NCBI GenBank assembly: GCA_021782915.1
Contig: JAJXUK010000005.1
Location: forward strand, 20,276 to 84,275
DNA from: Actinomycetes bacterium
Lineage (GTDB): Bacteria; Actinomycetota; Acidimicrobiia; Acidimicrobiales; RAAP-2
DNA: 64,000 nt
Direction of reading: 5' to 3'
Part shown: positions 62,545-64,000 of the stretch, piece by piece
Numbering within the stretch: the stretch's first letter is position 1
How the letters are laid out: each line of letters begins with the position of its first letter
Notes under the pieces: model-generated
What the model was told of the DNA's origin: nothing
What the model saw: only the letters and a program-made list of their open reading frames with translations
Database searches by the model: none
Position numbers and translations under genes: made by a program

Positions 62545-62916
62545 CTACGAATTGAGCAGCGAGGCTGCCGCCATCTCGAAGTACTCGTTGAGCTGTTGTT
62601 CCTGTTCAAGGGTGAGATCGTTCCCCACGCTCGCAATGGCGCCCCGCATTGCGGCCAGCCAGGCGTCGCGCGCGGTCTCGTCAACGACGAATGGAGCGTG
62701 GCGCAGCCGCAGGCGAGGGTGCCCGCGCTCGGCCCCGTAGGTCCGCGGTCCACCCCAGTACTGAATCAAGAAGAGCGCGAGGTGCCGCTTGGATTCGGCG
62801 AGATCCTCCGGGTACATGTCGCGCAAGACGGGATCCGCCTTGACGCCTGCGTAGAACGCGTCAACGAGACGAACGAAGAAATCGGTGCCGAGTTGGTCGT
62901 ACAGCGTCTCGTCCAC
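62545..62916 (-). CDS. glbO: group II truncated haemoglobin
   Basis: A 123-residue 2-on-2 globin. YPEDLAESKRHLALFLIQYW, GGPRTYGAERGHPRLRLRHA and the proximal-His region HAPFVVDETARDAW are typical of actinobacterial GlbO. The distal Tyr-CD1 (TY) and Trp-G8 (AW) are in place. It binds oxygen and deals with NO or peroxide. GTG start. It may head the minus-strand group; the gap to the PH gene is 64 nt. Confidence 0.93.
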   Translation of the reverse strand: MDETLYDQLGTDFFVRLVDAFYAGVKADPVLRDMYPEDLAESKRHLALFLIQYWGGPRTYGAERGHPRLRLRHAPFVVDETARDAWLAAMRGAIASVGNDLTLEQEQQLNEYFEMAAASLLNS

Positions 62917-62993
62917 GGCGCCACGCTACCGGCGAACGTCGGACACTCTCCCCCTGAGCGGTCGACCGGTAGACTCACTAGAGCCCCACGGGC

Positions 62994-63066
<73 letters not shown>

Positions 63067-63150
63067 CTCCGCGTTTTCCCCGAAAAGCCAATGATTACAG
63101 GGCCTCTCGGCTGACCACGAGTGACCGCCAGTCACCGTGAGTATCCCCCG

Positions 63151-63202
63151 TGGAGTGCCAAATGGTGCCCGTTAGTGCCCATGTAGTGCCCGTGGAGTGC
63201 CC
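63151..63202. repeat. five phased AGTGCCC-type repeats downstream of tRNA-Gly
   Basis: Five units of 10-11 nt share a GTGCC core: tggAGTGCCA, aatgGTGCCC, gttAGTGCCC, atgtAGTGCCC and gtggAGTGCCC. The period is close to one helical turn, so all cores face the same side of the DNA. Arm-type binding sites of tyrosine integrases and iteron-like arrays look like this; the array lies 85 nt past a tRNA. Confidence 0.8.
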
Positions 63203-63245
63203 AACCGAGGCCCCTCCGAGCCCCTGAAACTGCGATGCTGAAGCG

Positions 63246-63902
63246 GTGACGACGTTTCTCGCCAAGTTCGAACACGTTGTGATCGAGCTGGCCATTGCAA
63301 CTGGTCTGATTCTCGTTAGCGCCGTTGCCATGGTGGCGAGCGCCCCCAAGGCCGGGTCGACGACGAACGACATGACGTCGCCCGTGTCGGCGTTTTTTCT
63401 GCCCTCTGGTGATGGTTGGATCGTGTCGGGGAACCGCTGCTCAACACACCTCTGCATCACCGTGAAGAGAACCATGAATGGTGGGCGCTCGTGGAGTTCC
63501 CTGCCTCTGCCTTTGCGTCTTCGCACGGACGCGAGTCAGGTGGGTACGTACTTCCCCCTCGTTCAACAGAACATCTTCTTCGCGAATGCGAGGAACGGCT
63601 GGATCTACGGATCGAGGCCGCCTGCTGGATCCGGCGCGGAGACCTTCACCGTTCCCAACGCGGACATCTGGTCGACTCATGACGGTGGAGAGACCTGGTC
63701 CGCGCTCAACACGAAGTCGCTGGGAATGAGGTTCGATGTTCTCGCCCTGACCTCGGACCGGGGATCGGTATACGCCATCGGATGGCGTAGCGACCGAACC
63801 TTGGGCCTCTGGACTTCGTCACTCACCTCCGACGCTTGGCGTCGAGTGACAACACCCACGCTCTACGCGGCGGCAGGTGGCTCGAACATGCAGGGCGGTT
63901 GA
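63246..63902 (+). CDS. BNR-repeat (sialidase-like propeller) protein, probably truncated
   Basis: A 218-residue frame with an N-terminal membrane segment (LAIATGLILVSAVAMVA) and two BNR/Asp-box motifs, TMNGGRSWSSLPLP and STHDGGETWSALNT. Related proteins usually have four to six such blades and are much longer, so this one ends early (AAAGGSNMQGG, then stop) just where an insertion-sequence-like sequence begins. Probably a gene cut by an insertion. GTG start. GC at third positions is lower than in the core genes. Confidence 0.6.
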   Translation: MTTFLAKFEHVVIELAIATGLILVSAVAMVASAPKAGSTTNDMTSPVSAFFLPSGDGWIVSGNRCSTHLCITVKRTMNGGRSWSSLPLPLRLRTDASQVGTYFPLVQQNIFFANARNGWIYGSRPPAGSGAETFTVPNADIWSTHDGGETWSALNTKSLGMRFDVLALTSDRGSVYAIGWRSDRTLGLWTSSLTSDAWRRVTTPTLYAAAGGSNMQGG

Positions 63903-64000
63903 CGTCCCTTGAAGTGGTGTAATTTCCCCGGTCCTTCGTGAAGGCGGGCCACCGGAGTATTTCTTGATGTGTCCATCCAAGACACGAAGGGAATACTCCG
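63903..64000 (+). mobile_element. probable left end of an insertion sequence, cut by window edge
   Basis: No coding frame. Two nested structures stand out: CCTTC-gt-GAAGG at 63933-63944, and a long hairpin with outer arms GGAGTATT (63954-63961) and AATACTCC (63992-63999) and inner arms GTGTC (63969-63973) and GACAC (63981-63985). Such stem-loops before the transposase start are known in several IS families, where they limit read-through transposition. The preceding gene stops abruptly at this point. IS family cannot be assigned from this piece. Confidence 0.5.

Noticed and set aside
63151..63202. Short repeats considered as a CRISPR array
   Set aside because: Units are only 10-11 nt with no spacers; no cas genes.

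Overview
The window is GC-rich, gene-dense DNA from a high-GC Gram-positive bacterium, most likely an actinobacterium of the Acidimicrobiia type. The lineage call is an inference. It rests on frequent GTG starts, two luciferase-like (F420-type) oxidoreductases, a mycothiol-type maleylpyruvate isomerase fold protein, MptB-like and PimB-like mannosyltransferases, the ClpS-DUF2017 pair, a group II truncated haemoglobin and a B12-dependent ribonucleotide reductase. Most genes abut or overlap by 1-8 nt (ATGA or GTGA junctions), and several convergent pairs overlap at their 3' ends.

Left part (1-20 kb), almost all minus strand: a chain obg-proB-proA-moxR-VWA-histidine phosphatase running off the left edge; a class III aminotransferase; hup on the plus strand, sharing a perfect palindromic terminator with the rplU-rpmA operon; an RNase E/G gene; the rod-shape cluster mreB-mreC-mreD-PBP2; then ndk, folC, clpX, clpP and tig.

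Middle part (20-50 kb): tRNA-Pro, a polyamine ABC transporter (potA, potD, potB, potC), tRNA-Arg, tRNA-His and tRNA-Lys around an aldehyde dehydrogenase, clpS-DUF2017, carbohydrate and nucleotide housekeeping genes (aldose epimerase, surE, arfB), mmsA followed by an unusual permease with three tandem YHS metal-binding domains, a Nudix hydrolase, an acyl-CoA synthetase, an acyl-ACP desaturase, two overlapping membrane mannosyltransferases, a secreted SGNH hydrolase, an MFS transporter, an F420-type oxidoreductase and a 2-oxoacid dehydrogenase operon (E1alpha, E1beta, E2) without E3.

At 49.8-51.9 kb lies an eroded accessory patch: a secreted protein with one BNR-like motif, a C-terminal remnant of a tyrosine recombinase, a 30-residue tail of an IS3-like transposase and an N-terminally shortened nucleotidyltransferase. 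It is followed by nrdJ on the minus strand, whose upstream region shows a good promoter and two NrdR-box-like sites with 31 bp centre spacing.

Right part (55-64 kb): glycerol kinase with an SMP-30 protein; then a long minus-strand group (globin, PH-domain membrane protein, zinc ribbon, thioredoxin-like protein, four-Cys protein, PimB-like glycosyltransferase, SRPBCC protein, short luciferase-like protein, class I aminotransferase). The last kilobase looks like the edge of an integrated element: tRNA-Gly, five phased AGTGCCC-type repeats, a BNR-repeat protein that stops early, and a structured sequence resembling an insertion-sequence terminus cut by the window edge. No CRISPR array, rRNA or complete transposase was found.
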